A DNA stretch of 64,000 nucleotides from positions 179,623-243,622 of the forward strand of contig DATATB010000140.1 of NCBI GenBank assembly GCA_036268995.1. Direction: 5' to 3'. Shown here one piece after another: positions 1 through 8,620 of the stretch. The notes below the pieces were generated by a model that saw only the letters and a program-made list of their open reading frames with translations, ran no database searches and was not told the DNA's origin. The position numbers were made by a program, and so were the translations under genes. The stretch is from DATATB01 sp036268995 (GTDB lineage: Bacteria; Planctomycetota; Planctomycetia; Pirellulales; PNKZ01). Each line of letters opens with the position of its first letter. The stretch's first letter is position 1.

Positions 1-787
1 CGGTCGTCAGCATCGTCATTCGCCCGCCGTACGACAGCCCAGTGCAACCGATGCGCTGGGCGTCGACCTCCTCGCGACTCGACAAGTAGTCCAGCGTCCA
101 CAGAATGTCGCGCAGATTCTCGGCGATCAGCAGCTTTCCCAGCACCAGCAGCCGGACAAACGTGTCGGCGCAGGGATCGACGTCGCGGATCAGCTTGGGA
201 CGCCGCGCCACGTCGGGGCTCAATCGCCGCCCAAACGGCGTCATGCACGGCACCGCCACGGCATATCCGCGGGCAGCAAGCTGCCGGCCGTAGTCGCCCT
301 TCTGCGAAGCGATCTCTTCTCGCAGCTCCGGAATGTCGTCACGGCCGGCTACCGTGTCGTAGCCGCCGATGCCGTGGCCGTGCAAAGCCACCATGCCGGG
401 CAATCGCTGATTGCGGCTGGGCGCCTTCGGCGGCAGCAGCACGTAGATCGGCACCGGCGGCAATCCCGGCGCGACCAGCAGTCGCTCTTCGCGCGTGTGG
501 TCATCCAGGCGGACCGTGCGCTCGAGTACGCACGTCCATTTGGCCGGCGGATCGAAGGGCCCCAGCAGTGCCCGCAGCTTGCCGGAAAACTCGCCTTGCC
601 AGCGGCGGCATTCTTCGGCTGAACTACCCGAGAATTGCATCGCGAGCGGCGCCGCGCCCGCGGCAGCTTTGATTCGCTCGTTGACCGTCGGCACTGCCGA
701 CCTGTCTTCGCCGGCAACCAGGCGCGCGCAACTGGCAGCGGCACACGCCGCTACCGCGCTCTGCAAGAATTTACGTCGCGGCAGCAT
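1..787 (-). CDS. Secreted alpha/beta-hydrolase (acetyl xylan esterase / dienelactone hydrolase type), C-terminus outside window
   Basis: Reading the minus strand from the ATG at 787 gives an open frame that runs off the left edge, so only about 262 N-terminal residues are visible. It begins MLPRRKFLQSAVAACAAA, a twin-arginine export signal (RRKFLQ) followed by a short hydrophobic stretch, so the enzyme is probably exported folded. Further on there are the oxyanion-side motif ALHGHGIGGYD and the nucleophile elbow GLSYGG (Gly-x-Ser-x-Gly-Gly), with the serine about 10 residues before the edge. The catalytic Asp and His should lie in the missing part. The family deacetylates or hydrolyses esters of polysaccharides or other substrates; substrate cannot be told. 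It is divergently oriented to the next gene, sharing a 159-bp intergenic region. Confidence 0.82.
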   Translation of the reverse strand, partial: MLPRRKFLQSAVAACAAASCARLVAGEDRSAVPTVNERIKAAAGAAPLAMQFSGSSAEECRRWQGEFSGKLRALLGPFDPPAKWTCVLERTVRLDDHTREERLLVAPGLPPVPIYVLLPPKAPSRNQRLPGMVALHGHGIGGYDTVAGRDDIPELREEIASQKGDYGRQLAARGYAVAVPCMTPFGRRLSPDVARRPKLIRDVDPCADTFVRLLVLGKLLIAENLRDILWTLDYLSSREEVDAQRIGCTGLSYGGRMTMLTT

Positions 788-946
788 GATACGGCCATTT
801 CCTGATGTCTTCGGCGAGCAAACAACGCGATCCACCCTAAAAGCGACCGACGGCAGTGTCAAGAAATGCGGCCACCGCCTGGACCGCCGCTGATCGCTAG
901 GCTTAACTGGGGGTCTGCGACCTGCGATTCACTCGGAGCGATTTCC

Positions 947-3940
947 ATGCAGCGATTGCAAGACATTTGGCGAGCCGGGAGCGTTAGCGACCGGAGTTTG
1001 TTGCGTCCTCCGGTCGCTCACGCTCCCGGCTCGCCGTGGCAGCACTTGCTCTGGCTGGTCGCAATACTCGTTACGGCTCGTGCCGGCGCGGCGGAGTTGG
1101 CGCCGGTCGAATATCGCCATCCGGGCTTGCATGTCGACTTGGGCGTCGGGTTGTGGGCCTGGCCCGTGCCGGTCGATTTTGATGGCGATGGCGATCTCGA
1201 CCTGATCGTGAGTTGCCCGGACAAACCGTACAACGGCACGTACGTGTTCGAGAATCCGGCTGGCCGAACAAAATTGCCGGTCTTCAAGCCGGCCCGTCGT
1301 TTGAGCCGTGGGCTGCCGAACATCTCGCCGTCTTATGTTCGCGGCCGGCTGCGGGTGCTCGGGCCGGGCGTGGAGTATTCCGATTTCGCTGCCGCCGGGC
1401 TCGATCATCCGCATGACTTGCCACTGCCGACGAACATCCATGCGGCCAAGGTGCGGGCGAACCAGTGGAAGTACGTCGATTTTGACGGCGACCAAAAGCT
1501 CGACCTGGTGGTAGGCGTCGGAGATTGGACCGACTACGGTTGGGACGATGCGTTCGATGCGCAAGGACGCTGGACGCACGGCCCGTTGCACGGCTATGTC
1601 TACCTGCTGCACAACCGCAGCACGAACGACAAGCCCGACTATGAGCAACCGCGTAAGGTCGAAGCCGACACGCGGCCGATTGATACGTTCGGCATGCCGT
1701 CGCCGAATTTTGCCGACTTCGACGGTGATGGCGACTTGGATCTGCTGTGCGGCGAGTTCCTCGACGGTTTCACCTATTTCGAAAATACCGGGTCGCGCCG
1801 CGAGCCGGTGTATGCGGTTGGCCGGCGGCTCACCTACGAAGGCCGGCCGCTGGCGATGGACCTGGAAATGATTGTGCCGGTGGCCATCGATTGGGACCGC
1901 GACGGCGACACCGATCTGATCGTGGGCGACGAAGACGGCCGCGTGGCGCTGGTCGAGAACACCGGCCGCATTGTCGACCGGCTGCCGCAGTTTCTGCCGC
2001 CGCAATATTTTCAGCAGGAGGCCGACGAAGTTAAGTGCGGCGCCCTGGCCACGCCCGTGGGTTTTGATTGGGATGGCGACGGCGACGACGACCTGATCAG
2101 CGGCAACTCGGCCGGTTACATCACGTTCTTCGAAAACACGAGCGGACCTCGCGTCGAACAGCCGCAATGGGCCGCGCCGGTGCGTCTGACGGCCGATGGC
2201 CAGGTGATTCGCATCCAAGCCGGCCCCAGCGGCTCGATTCAAGGCCCGGCCGAGGCCAAGTGGGGCTACACCACGCTGAGCATTGCCGACTGGGACGGCG
2301 ACCGGCTACCCGACTTGATCGTGAATTCGATTTGGGGGCGTGTCGTCTGGTATCGCAACACGGGCACGCGCACGCGGCCCAAATTGGCGGCTGCCGAACC
2401 GATCAAAGTCGCCTGGTCCGGGCCGCCTCCCAAGCCAAGTTGGACGTGGTGGCAGCCGGTCGAGGGCGAGTTGGCAACGCAGTGGCGAACCACGCCGGTG
2501 GCCCGCGACGTCGATGGCGATGGGCTCACCGATCTGGTCATGCTCGATCAGGAAGGCTACCTCGCGCTCTTCCGCCGGCGGCGCGTCGGCGATCAGTTGG
2601 AACTGTTACCGCCCGAGCGCGTGGTTCTCGACGAAAGCGGCCAGCCGCTCAAGCTGGCTCGCGGCAGGGCCGGCAAGAGCGGTCGCCGCAAGTTGTGCCT
2701 CGTTGATTGGGACGGCGACGGCCGCTTGGACCTGCTGCTCGATAGCCGCAATGTGAACTGGTATCGCAACGTGGCCCAGCGGCCGGGCCAGTTTGTGCTG
2801 CGCGATATGGGGCCGCTTGACTCACGCGTGCTGGCCGGGCACGACACGAGCCCCACGACCGTGGATTTTAATGGCGATGGCCGGCCCGACCTGTTGGTCG
2901 GCGCGGAGGATGGGCACTTCTATTATCAGCGTCACGCCGCGGCGGCGTCGGCGGTGCTCGAGTCGGAGTTCATCTACGAGTCGGCCCCGTTTGCACAGTG
3001 TCATGCCACGACGATTGCCGAAACCGGCCACGGGCTGGTGGCCGCGTGGTTTGGTGGCACGCGCGAGGGCCATCCGGACGTCAGCATTTGGATGTCGCAC
3101 CGCGAAGCCAGCGGCTGGACGCCGCCGGTGCGGGTGGCCGATGGCGTGGTTTCGAGCGACGTTCGCTATCCGTGTTGGAACCCGGTGCTCTTTCAGCCGT
3201 GCTCGGGGCCGCTGATGTTGTTCTACAAAGTCGGCCCCAGTCCGCAGCAATGGTGGGGTCTGTCCGTGACCAGCACCGACGGCGGGCGTACCTGGTCGGC
3301 GCCGCGCCGGTTGCCGGACGGGATTCTAGGCCCGATCAAGAACAAGCCGGTGCAATTGGCCGACGGCACGATCCTGTGCCCCACGAGCAGCGAGTCGCCC
3401 GACAAACCCAGCAAATGGCGCGTCTACTTCGATCGTACGACCGACGCGGGGCAGACTTGGGAGCTGATCGGTCCCATCAACGATGGACTCCAGTGGAGCG
3501 CCATTCAGCCCAGCATTCTGCGGCACGGCGGCGACACCTTGCAAGCCGTCGGCCGCTCGCGGCAAGGCAAGGTGTTTCAAAGCTGGTCACCCGACGCGGG
3601 CAAGACCTGGGGACCGATGACCGCCACCAGCCTGCCGAACCCAAACTCTGGCACCGACGCCGTGACAATGGCCGACGGCCGACAACTGCTCGTTTACAAC
3701 CACACCGCCAGCGGCCGTCATCCACTGAACGTGGCCGCTAGCGCCGATGGCAAAACCTGGCAAGCGGCGCTCGTGCTGGAGAGCGAGCCGGGCGAGTACA
3801 GCTATCCCGCCGTAATCCAAACCGCCGACCGTCTCGTGCACATCACTTACACCTGGAAGCGGCAGCGGGTGAAGCACACGATCCTCGACCCCGGGCGGCT
3901 TTCGCTCCAGCCGATCACCGGCGGCGTCTGGCCGAAATAG
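947..3940 (+). CDS. Secreted FG-GAP/VCBS repeat protein with C-terminal sialidase-like (BNR) propeller
   Basis: About 997 residues. I chose the ATG at 947 because GGAG lies 10 bases upstream; an ATG at 866 would add 27 residues of non-protein-like sequence. The signal peptide has an unusually long n-region (about 28 residues, encoded by a palindromic repeat) and then a hydrophobic core ending near ARAGAA. Nine FG-GAP calcium-binding motifs follow (DFDGDGDLDLIVS, DFDGDQKLDLVVG, DWDGDGDDDLISG and others), forming one beta-propeller up to about residue 660. The last 330 residues contain WFGGTREGHPDVSIW and several Asp-boxes (STDGGRTW, TTDAGQTW, SPDAGKTW), typical of exo-sialidase/BNR propellers. 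Likely a periplasmic or surface glycan-binding or glycan-hydrolysing protein; true sialidase activity is not established. Confidence 0.85.
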   Translation: MQRLQDIWRAGSVSDRSLLRPPVAHAPGSPWQHLLWLVAILVTARAGAAELAPVEYRHPGLHVDLGVGLWAWPVPVDFDGDGDLDLIVSCPDKPYNGTYVFENPAGRTKLPVFKPARRLSRGLPNISPSYVRGRLRVLGPGVEYSDFAAAGLDHPHDLPLPTNIHAAKVRANQWKYVDFDGDQKLDLVVGVGDWTDYGWDDAFDAQGRWTHGPLHGYVYLLHNRSTNDKPDYEQPRKVEADTRPIDTFGMPSPNFADFDGDGDLDLLCGEFLDGFTYFENTGSRREPVYAVGRRLTYEGRPLAMDLEMIVPVAIDWDRDGDTDLIVGDEDGRVALVENTGRIVDRLPQFLPPQYFQQEADEVKCGALATPVGFDWDGDGDDDLISGNSAGYITFFENTSGPRVEQPQWAAPVRLTADGQVIRIQAGPSGSIQGPAEAKWGYTTLSIADWDGDRLPDLIVNSIWGRVVWYRNTGTRTRPKLAAAEPIKVAWSGPPPKPSWTWWQPVEGELATQWRTTPVARDVDGDGLTDLVMLDQEGYLALFRRRRVGDQLELLPPERVVLDESGQPLKLARGRAGKSGRRKLCLVDWDGDGRLDLLLDSRNVNWYRNVAQRPGQFVLRDMGPLDSRVLAGHDTSPTTVDFNGDGRPDLLVGAEDGHFYYQRHAAAASAVLESEFIYESAPFAQCHATTIAETGHGLVAAWFGGTREGHPDVSIWMSHREASGWTPPVRVADGVVSSDVRYPCWNPVLFQPCSGPLMLFYKVGPSPQQWWGLSVTSTDGGRTWSAPRRLPDGILGPIKNKPVQLADGTILCPTSSESPDKPSKWRVYFDRTTDAGQTWELIGPINDGLQWSAIQPSILRHGGDTLQAVGRSRQGKVFQSWSPDAGKTWGPMTATSLPNPNSGTDAVTMADGRQLLVYNHTASGRHPLNVAASADGKTWQAALVLESEPGEYSYPAVIQTADRLVHITYTWKRQRVKHTILDPGRLSLQPITGGVWPK
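970..1034. repeat. Dispersed palindromic repeat, copy 1 (inside a coding region)
   Basis: Two 27-base arms (970-996 and 1008-1034) are inverted copies with a single mismatch, separated by 11 bases. The arm reads GCGAGCCGGGAGCG then T/G, AGCGACCGGAG. The element lies in frame in the n-region of the signal peptide of the FG-GAP protein and encodes AGSVSDRS...VAHAPGSP. A second copy lies at 6952-7028 between genes. It resembles REP/BIME-type elements in size and structure. Confidence 0.8.
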
Positions 3941-3972
3941 GAGCAGCGGCCGTCGGCGGCTGGCCGCCGGCT

Positions 3973-4965
3973 TCATTTTGGCTTAGCCGCAAGCTCAATC
4001 TTCGCCAAGGCGTGCCTGGCGGCGGAGCGGAGCGCGGGATCGTCGCTTTTGGCGGCCTGCTGCAAGGCCGGCACGGCCTCGCGCGCCGCCGGCCCAATGC
4101 TGGCCAGGGCGTAGGCCGAGTACAGCCGCACCAGCTCGCTTTCATCTGCCAAATGCCGCGCTAGCGCCGGCACTGCGCGACTGGCTTTCGGACCCAAGTC
4201 CTCCAGCGCATGCGTCGCTAATTCGCGGCTGTGCGGATCGGCGCCATCAAGTATCGCGATCAATTCAGGGATCGACTCGACCGCCTTTGCCCGATCGGCC
4301 AACAAATCGCTTGCCAGCAGCCGCACCCGCCCATCATCGCTTCGGGATAGACTTTCAAGCGAGGTCACGGACGAGGGGGCAGTACCCGGCACAACTCGCA
4401 CGGCTTCGCTCAGCTCGGCCTGTTGGACCGCTACGTCAACGGCCTTGATGGCTTCGCCGGAAGGGCCTTTCGCAAACCGGGCAAAGGCCGCCCGGGCCTT
4501 CGGGCCAAACATGTCCTTACGGCTGAGCACACCCCAAGCGCGGCGCTGGGCGGTGGGACTGCCGTCGACGGTGATTTTGCCGAGCGTGGCAATCGGAATT
4601 TGATCTTCGAGGCCGATGTTGATCAGCACGCGCAGCGCGTCTTCCCGCAGTCCCGGATTGTCGAGGCCCATGAGCAACCAGGCGTCGAGTCTTCCCAACT
4701 CGGCAACCGCGGCTGAACGCCGTGCCCGGTCGCCTGAGTTCATTTCGGCGACCAGTCTCGATATCATCGACCAGTCCGCGGAGCGCTCGTCTGCGGCCGC
4801 CTTGTCACGCCGCCAAGCGAGCTTGTCTGCCGCCGCCGTTCCTTCCCGTACGACCGGGGGTTTCGCTTCGGTCGGCGACTGCTGAGCCTGGCGGCGGCCA
4901 GCGTCGTCGGCGACCGCTAGAAGCAGCGCTACCATCACAAACAAGCAACCGGCGCGGCGGAGCAT
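3973..4965 (-). CDS. Secreted HEAT-repeat protein
   Basis: 330 residues starting with a signal peptide (MLRRAGCLFVMVALLLAVADDA). The mature protein is made of alpha-helical HEAT repeats, clearest at the C-terminus: ALEDLGPKASRAVPALARHLADESELVRLYSAYALASIGPAAREAVPALQQAAKSDDPALRSAARHALAKIE. Such repeats are protein-interaction scaffolds; no catalytic motif is seen. The gene lies immediately downstream of a longer paralogue on the same strand (43-bp gap), and the two share near-identical DNA at both ends, so they arose by duplication. The reading frame at the 3' end is intact here but not in the paralogue. Role unknown; it is convergent with the FG-GAP gene. Confidence 0.8.
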   Translation of the reverse strand: MLRRAGCLFVMVALLLAVADDAGRRQAQQSPTEAKPPVVREGTAAADKLAWRRDKAAADERSADWSMISRLVAEMNSGDRARRSAAVAELGRLDAWLLMGLDNPGLREDALRVLINIGLEDQIPIATLGKITVDGSPTAQRRAWGVLSRKDMFGPKARAAFARFAKGPSGEAIKAVDVAVQQAELSEAVRVVPGTAPSSVTSLESLSRSDDGRVRLLASDLLADRAKAVESIPELIAILDGADPHSRELATHALEDLGPKASRAVPALARHLADESELVRLYSAYALASIGPAAREAVPALQQAAKSDDPALRSAARHALAKIELAAKPK

Positions 4966-5290
4966 GGCGAGGGTTACTCAATAACGTGCGACGTGGTTCC
5001 AACAGCGTTCAGCTTACCGCGGGGCGATCGGTTTTTATACAAGCGCCAGCCCGGCGACCGCTCGACCTCACCTTCGCTCGGCCGCAAGCTCGATCTTCGC
5101 CAAGGCGTGCGTGGCGGCGGAGCGCCGGATCGTCGCTTTTGGCGGCCTGCTGCAGGGCCGGCACGGCCTCGCGCGCCGCCGGCCCGATGCTGGCCAGGGC
5201 GTAGGCCGAGTACAGCCGCACCAGCTCGCTTTCATCTGCCAAATGCCGCGCCAAGGCCGGGACCGCGCTGGCCGCCTTCGGGCCGAAATC
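3985..5290. repeat. Duplicated 3' ends of the two HEAT genes
   Basis: About 200 bp at 3985-4195 and 5090-5290 are near identical in the same orientation, differing by scattered substitutions and a 5-base deletion in the right copy. A second, more diverged pair of about 150 bp lies at 4505-4650 and 6505-6650 (GVLSRKD region). The middle of the longer gene has no counterpart in the shorter one. Confidence 0.75.
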
Positions 5291-6841
5291 GCCCAACGCG
5301 TGGGCACACAATTCGCGCACGCGCGGACTTCCACTGTCGAATAGCTGAACGATGGCGGGCATCGCGTTTTCCTGCGTCATCACGCGCTCGAGAACGCTGG
5401 CTGCCGGTTGACGAATATAGCGCCCGCCGTTGGCGGCCAACTCTGCCAGCGCGCCGATCGCCGCCGGTCCAGAATTGGCCAGCACCTCGATCGCTTGCGG
5501 GCTCGAGTCGTTGAGCACTGCGGCTTGAAGTGCCGCGAACCGGTCGAGCGTTGGCGTCAGCGCCCACAGTCTCGCCGCCGCCAACGCGCGGATATTCGGG
5601 TCGGGATCGGACGCCAGTCGGCCGAGCAGCGATTTCGTCTGCTCGTCGTTCAAATTCCGATCGCCGAGCATGCGAAGCGCACATCGCCTCGCGGCAGTTC
5701 CGCCTTCGGCCGCCGCCTGGGTCAGAACCTCGAAGGGGATTCGGCTTTGCAGACCGCGCTGGACGAGCAATAGCAATGCGTCATCGCGGGTCTGCCGGTC
5801 ATCGAGCAGCTTGAGCAAGGCGGCATCGAGGCGCGCCGACGGTCCCTTGAAGTCCTCTAGCTCCCAGAGTGCCGTCTGGCGGACCATGAGACTTTCATCG
5901 GCCAGCGCAACGATGAGCACCGCCAGGATCCGCGGGTCAATGGTCCCCGGCCCGCCGGCCCTAAGTGCGTGTCCAACCCGGACGAGCGAACCGACGGCGT
6001 CGTAACGCACCATCGCGTCATCATCGCGGGCCGCTTCAGTGAGCGCCCGGATGATTAAACGCGTGCGTATCGCCCCCTTGGGCAGCGTCGTCGCTCGCTT
6101 GCCCAGCTCGGTGCAAACTAACCGGCGGACCTGCGGATGTCTGTCTTTGAGAGAATTCAACAACTCGGCTAGCGTGCTGGAAGCCAGGCGGTCGATCGGC
6201 AAGGAGTTGTACGGTCTTTCGAAGGGGTCCGTTACGTGAGCGCCGGGCCGATAACCCGGCATTGGTATATCGAAGATCGTCTTGGGACGCTGATCGAGCG
6301 CCGCTAACAGGCCGGCAAAGATATCAGCGTTGCCACTTGCCAAGGGCTGTTTTTCTTCCGGCCGAGTTGCCGATGGCGGTTGGATTGCCGGTGAGAGTGC
6401 CAGATCGTCGGGACTGGCGTCAACCAGCGAGGCAACCAGGGCCCGGAGCGGATCGGTCGATCGGCCGGTGGCCAGTCGGGCCAGCGCGGCTCGGACGGGC
6501 GGCCAGTAGATGTCCTTGCGGCTGAGCACGCCCCAAGCGCGGCGCCGGGCGGCCGGACTGCCGCCGCGGCTAATCTCGTCGAGCGTGGCGATCGGGATTT
6601 GATCTTCCAGGCCAGCGTCGATCAGCACGCGAAGTGCATGCTCCCGAAGCCCCGGCGTTTCGAGGTCCTTGAGCAAGGCGGCATGGTATTTTCGCAGTTC
6701 GGCCGCATGGGCAGCCAAACTTGGCGCCGATTCGGCTGTCGGCGCGTCGGCGATTCCAGCCGTGGGGCGCGGATCAACCGAGAGGCCGACCGCGGCCAGC
6801 AGCGCCACATACACGCTCAAGCAACTGAGGCGAACGAACAT
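5009..6841 (-). CDS. Secreted HEAT-repeat protein, paralogue with frameshifted C-terminus
   Basis: About 610 residues when started at the ATG at 6841, which puts a clear signal peptide (MFVRLSCLSVYVALLAAVG) at the N-terminus; an ATG at 6880 would precede it with 13 non-signal-like residues. The rest is HEAT repeats. The N-terminal block GLEDQIPIATLDEI...RRAWGVLSRKD and the C-terminal block DFGPKAASAVPALARHLADESELV match the 330-residue paralogue downstream. Near 5120 this copy lacks 5 bases present in the paralogue, so the expected ending HALAKIELAAERR (another frame, stop at 5068) is replaced by about 30 unrelated residues ending at 5009. The fold is probably retained apart from the last helix. 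Confidence 0.78.
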   Translation of the reverse strand: MFVRLSCLSVYVALLAAVGLSVDPRPTAGIADAPTAESAPSLAAHAAELRKYHAALLKDLETPGLREHALRVLIDAGLEDQIPIATLDEISRGGSPAARRRAWGVLSRKDIYWPPVRAALARLATGRSTDPLRALVASLVDASPDDLALSPAIQPPSATRPEEKQPLASGNADIFAGLLAALDQRPKTIFDIPMPGYRPGAHVTDPFERPYNSLPIDRLASSTLAELLNSLKDRHPQVRRLVCTELGKRATTLPKGAIRTRLIIRALTEAARDDDAMVRYDAVGSLVRVGHALRAGGPGTIDPRILAVLIVALADESLMVRQTALWELEDFKGPSARLDAALLKLLDDRQTRDDALLLLVQRGLQSRIPFEVLTQAAAEGGTAARRCALRMLGDRNLNDEQTKSLLGRLASDPDPNIRALAAARLWALTPTLDRFAALQAAVLNDSSPQAIEVLANSGPAAIGALAELAANGGRYIRQPAASVLERVMTQENAMPAIVQLFDSGSPRVRELCAHALGDFGPKAASAVPALARHLADESELVRLYSAYALASIGPAAREAVPALQQAAKSDDPALRRHARLGEDRACGRAKVRSSGRRAGACIKTDRPAVS

Positions 6842-6951
6842 TGCCGCACGTGCGTAGTGAGTGCGATCGGGGAAGCCCATTCACCTTATCAAAGTGCAGC
6901 TTGCACGTGAACAGACCGAATGGTTCGCTCCTTTGAGCTCATGTGAAATTC

Positions 6952-7028
6952 CTCCGGTCGCTCACGCTTTCGGCTCGCCTGTTAGCCGCTGCCACCGTCA
7001 GGCGAGCCGGGAGCGTCAGCGACCGGAG
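6952..7028. repeat. Dispersed palindromic repeat, copy 2 (intergenic)
   Basis: Inverted arms of 29 bases at 6952-6980 and 7000-7028, with three mismatches, flank a 19-base loop. The arm CTCCGGTCGCT(C/G)ACGCT matches copy 1 at 970-1034, but with arm order reversed. It lies upstream of the SIR2-TIR gene and downstream of the HEAT gene start, so a transcript from either side would form a long hairpin. Confidence 0.78.
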
Positions 7029-7210
7029 TTCGCCCACACTGCGGACTTCACTTGATCGAAACAACCCACACCTGCCCTTTCCCCCCACGGCCCCAACGCC
7101 TGTGCTGCACGCCGTTTTGGGACGGGAGTCGCAGCTTGCAAACGCCCAGTGGCGCTAGGATGATAGCAGTACACAGGCGATGGGTGGACCTTGAGACGAC
7201 TAGGCAGAAC

Positions 7211-8620
7211 ATGAACTTGTCTACCCTCGATCCCTTGGCAGTTCTGGATGGCGATTGGGAAGACCTGATCGGGCACGTCGAGGCTGGCTACGTCATTCCG
7301 ATCATCGGACCGGGCCTGTTGCAAGTCGACACGCCCGGCGGCGCGATGCCGCTCGATCGGTTCCTGGCCGCGCAATTGCTCGAGCGATTTTCCGAATCGC
7401 CGACCGCGCCGGGTGAATTGCCATCGTTGAACCAGGTGGTTTGCTATCTGCGCCACAAGTATCCGCACAACGGAAAGCCCTATGCAAAGATCAACGACAT
7501 CCTGAAGAAGGCGGCCCTGTGGCCGCCGCGCGCGCTGTGCCAATTGGCCGAGATCAGCCATTTCAATCTCGTCGTGACGACGACCTTCGACGGGCTGCTG
7601 GAGCAGGCGCTCAACGAAGTGCGCTTCGGCGGCCAGCCGATCACAATGAGCGTCGATTACCGGCCGAGCGACCCCAAGGATCTCAACGCGGAACAACTGG
7701 AACGGCTCGATTTGCAGCCGGTGGTTTATCATCTGCTGGGCAAGGCCTCGACGGTCAACAGCTCCGTGATCTGCGACGAAGACTTGCTGGAGTTCGTCTG
7801 CGCACTGCAATCGGCGGATCGGCGTCCCAAGCGGCTGCTGGATCAGCTCATGGAAAGGCACCTGCTGTTCCTGGGAACCGAATTTCCCGACTGGCTGGGC
7901 CGGTTCTTTCTACGCACGGCCCGACAACGCCGTTTGGCCGAGGTGGAAGAACGGCTCCAGTTCCTGGCCGACAATCACACGCGCGGCGATACCAACCTCG
8001 TGTTCTTTCTCCAGCATTTCACGACGGGCACCAAGGTCTTTCACGGCAGCGCGACCGAATTCGTCGACGAGCTGCATCGCCGCTGGTGCGCCGAGAACCC
8101 GGCGCGCGCGGCGGTGGGTGGCAAGCAGCCGGTGCCTCCGGCCCGCGAGATGCCCTCGGGCGCGGTATTCATCAGCTATGCGCACGAGGATCTGTCCGCC
8201 GCCCAGGAGCTGAAGGCCGCCTTAGACGCGGCCCAGATCCCGGCCTGGTTCGATGCACAGCAACTCGACGCCGGCTCGCGGTTCGACCACGAGATTCGCG
8301 AGAGCATCGCGAGTTGCTGCTGTTTCGTGCCGCTCGTTTCACAGACCACCGAGTCCCGTGACGAGGGATACTTCGTTCGCGAACACAAACTGGCCGCCGA
8401 TCGGGCCGTCAACATGCACGACGACGTGCGGTTTGTCATGCCCGTCATCGTCGACGAACTTCCGGACGACGACGCCCGACGCGCGCGTCGGGTGTTTGCC
8501 GGCACGACACTCGGCCGTGCGCCCAACGGACGGCCTTCGACCGGCTTCATCGAACAAGTGCGCGGGCTGCACGAAGCCTGGAAAGCCAGGCGCGGCCCCG
8601 CGGGCGGCGCTCGCTCATGA
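7211..8620 (+). CDS. SIR2-like/TIR fusion protein
   Basis: 469 residues from the ATG at 7211; upstream in-frame sequence is not protein-like. N-terminal SIR2-like Rossmann domain (about 15-250): AGYVIPIIGPGLLQ, then VVTTTFDGLLEQAL and VVYHLLG. In SIR2 enzymes the second motif is TTNYD with a catalytic Asn; here Thr125 replaces it, so this domain may bind NAD+ without cleaving it. C-terminal TIR domain (about 317-460) starts AVFISYAHEDLSAAQEL and carries Glu391 (YFVREHKLA) at the position of the catalytic glutamate of NADase TIRs. The stop overlaps the start of the next gene by 4 bases (ATGA), so the two are translationally coupled. Probably a cytosolic NAD+-dependent signalling or effector enzyme. 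Confidence 0.85.
   Translation: MNLSTLDPLAVLDGDWEDLIGHVEAGYVIPIIGPGLLQVDTPGGAMPLDRFLAAQLLERFSESPTAPGELPSLNQVVCYLRHKYPHNGKPYAKINDILKKAALWPPRALCQLAEISHFNLVVTTTFDGLLEQALNEVRFGGQPITMSVDYRPSDPKDLNAEQLERLDLQPVVYHLLGKASTVNSSVICDEDLLEFVCALQSADRRPKRLLDQLMERHLLFLGTEFPDWLGRFFLRTARQRRLAEVEERLQFLADNHTRGDTNLVFFLQHFTTGTKVFHGSATEFVDELHRRWCAENPARAAVGGKQPVPPAREMPSGAVFISYAHEDLSAAQELKAALDAAQIPAWFDAQQLDAGSRFDHEIRESIASCCCFVPLVSQTTESRDEGYFVREHKLAADRAVNMHDDVRFVMPVIVDELPDDDARRARRVFAGTTLGRAPNGRPSTGFIEQVRGLHEAWKARRGPAGGARS

Noticed and set aside
929..2242. Antisense open frame opposite the FG-GAP gene
   Set aside because: Composition and lack of motifs mark it as a shadow; the plus strand has nine FG-GAP motifs.
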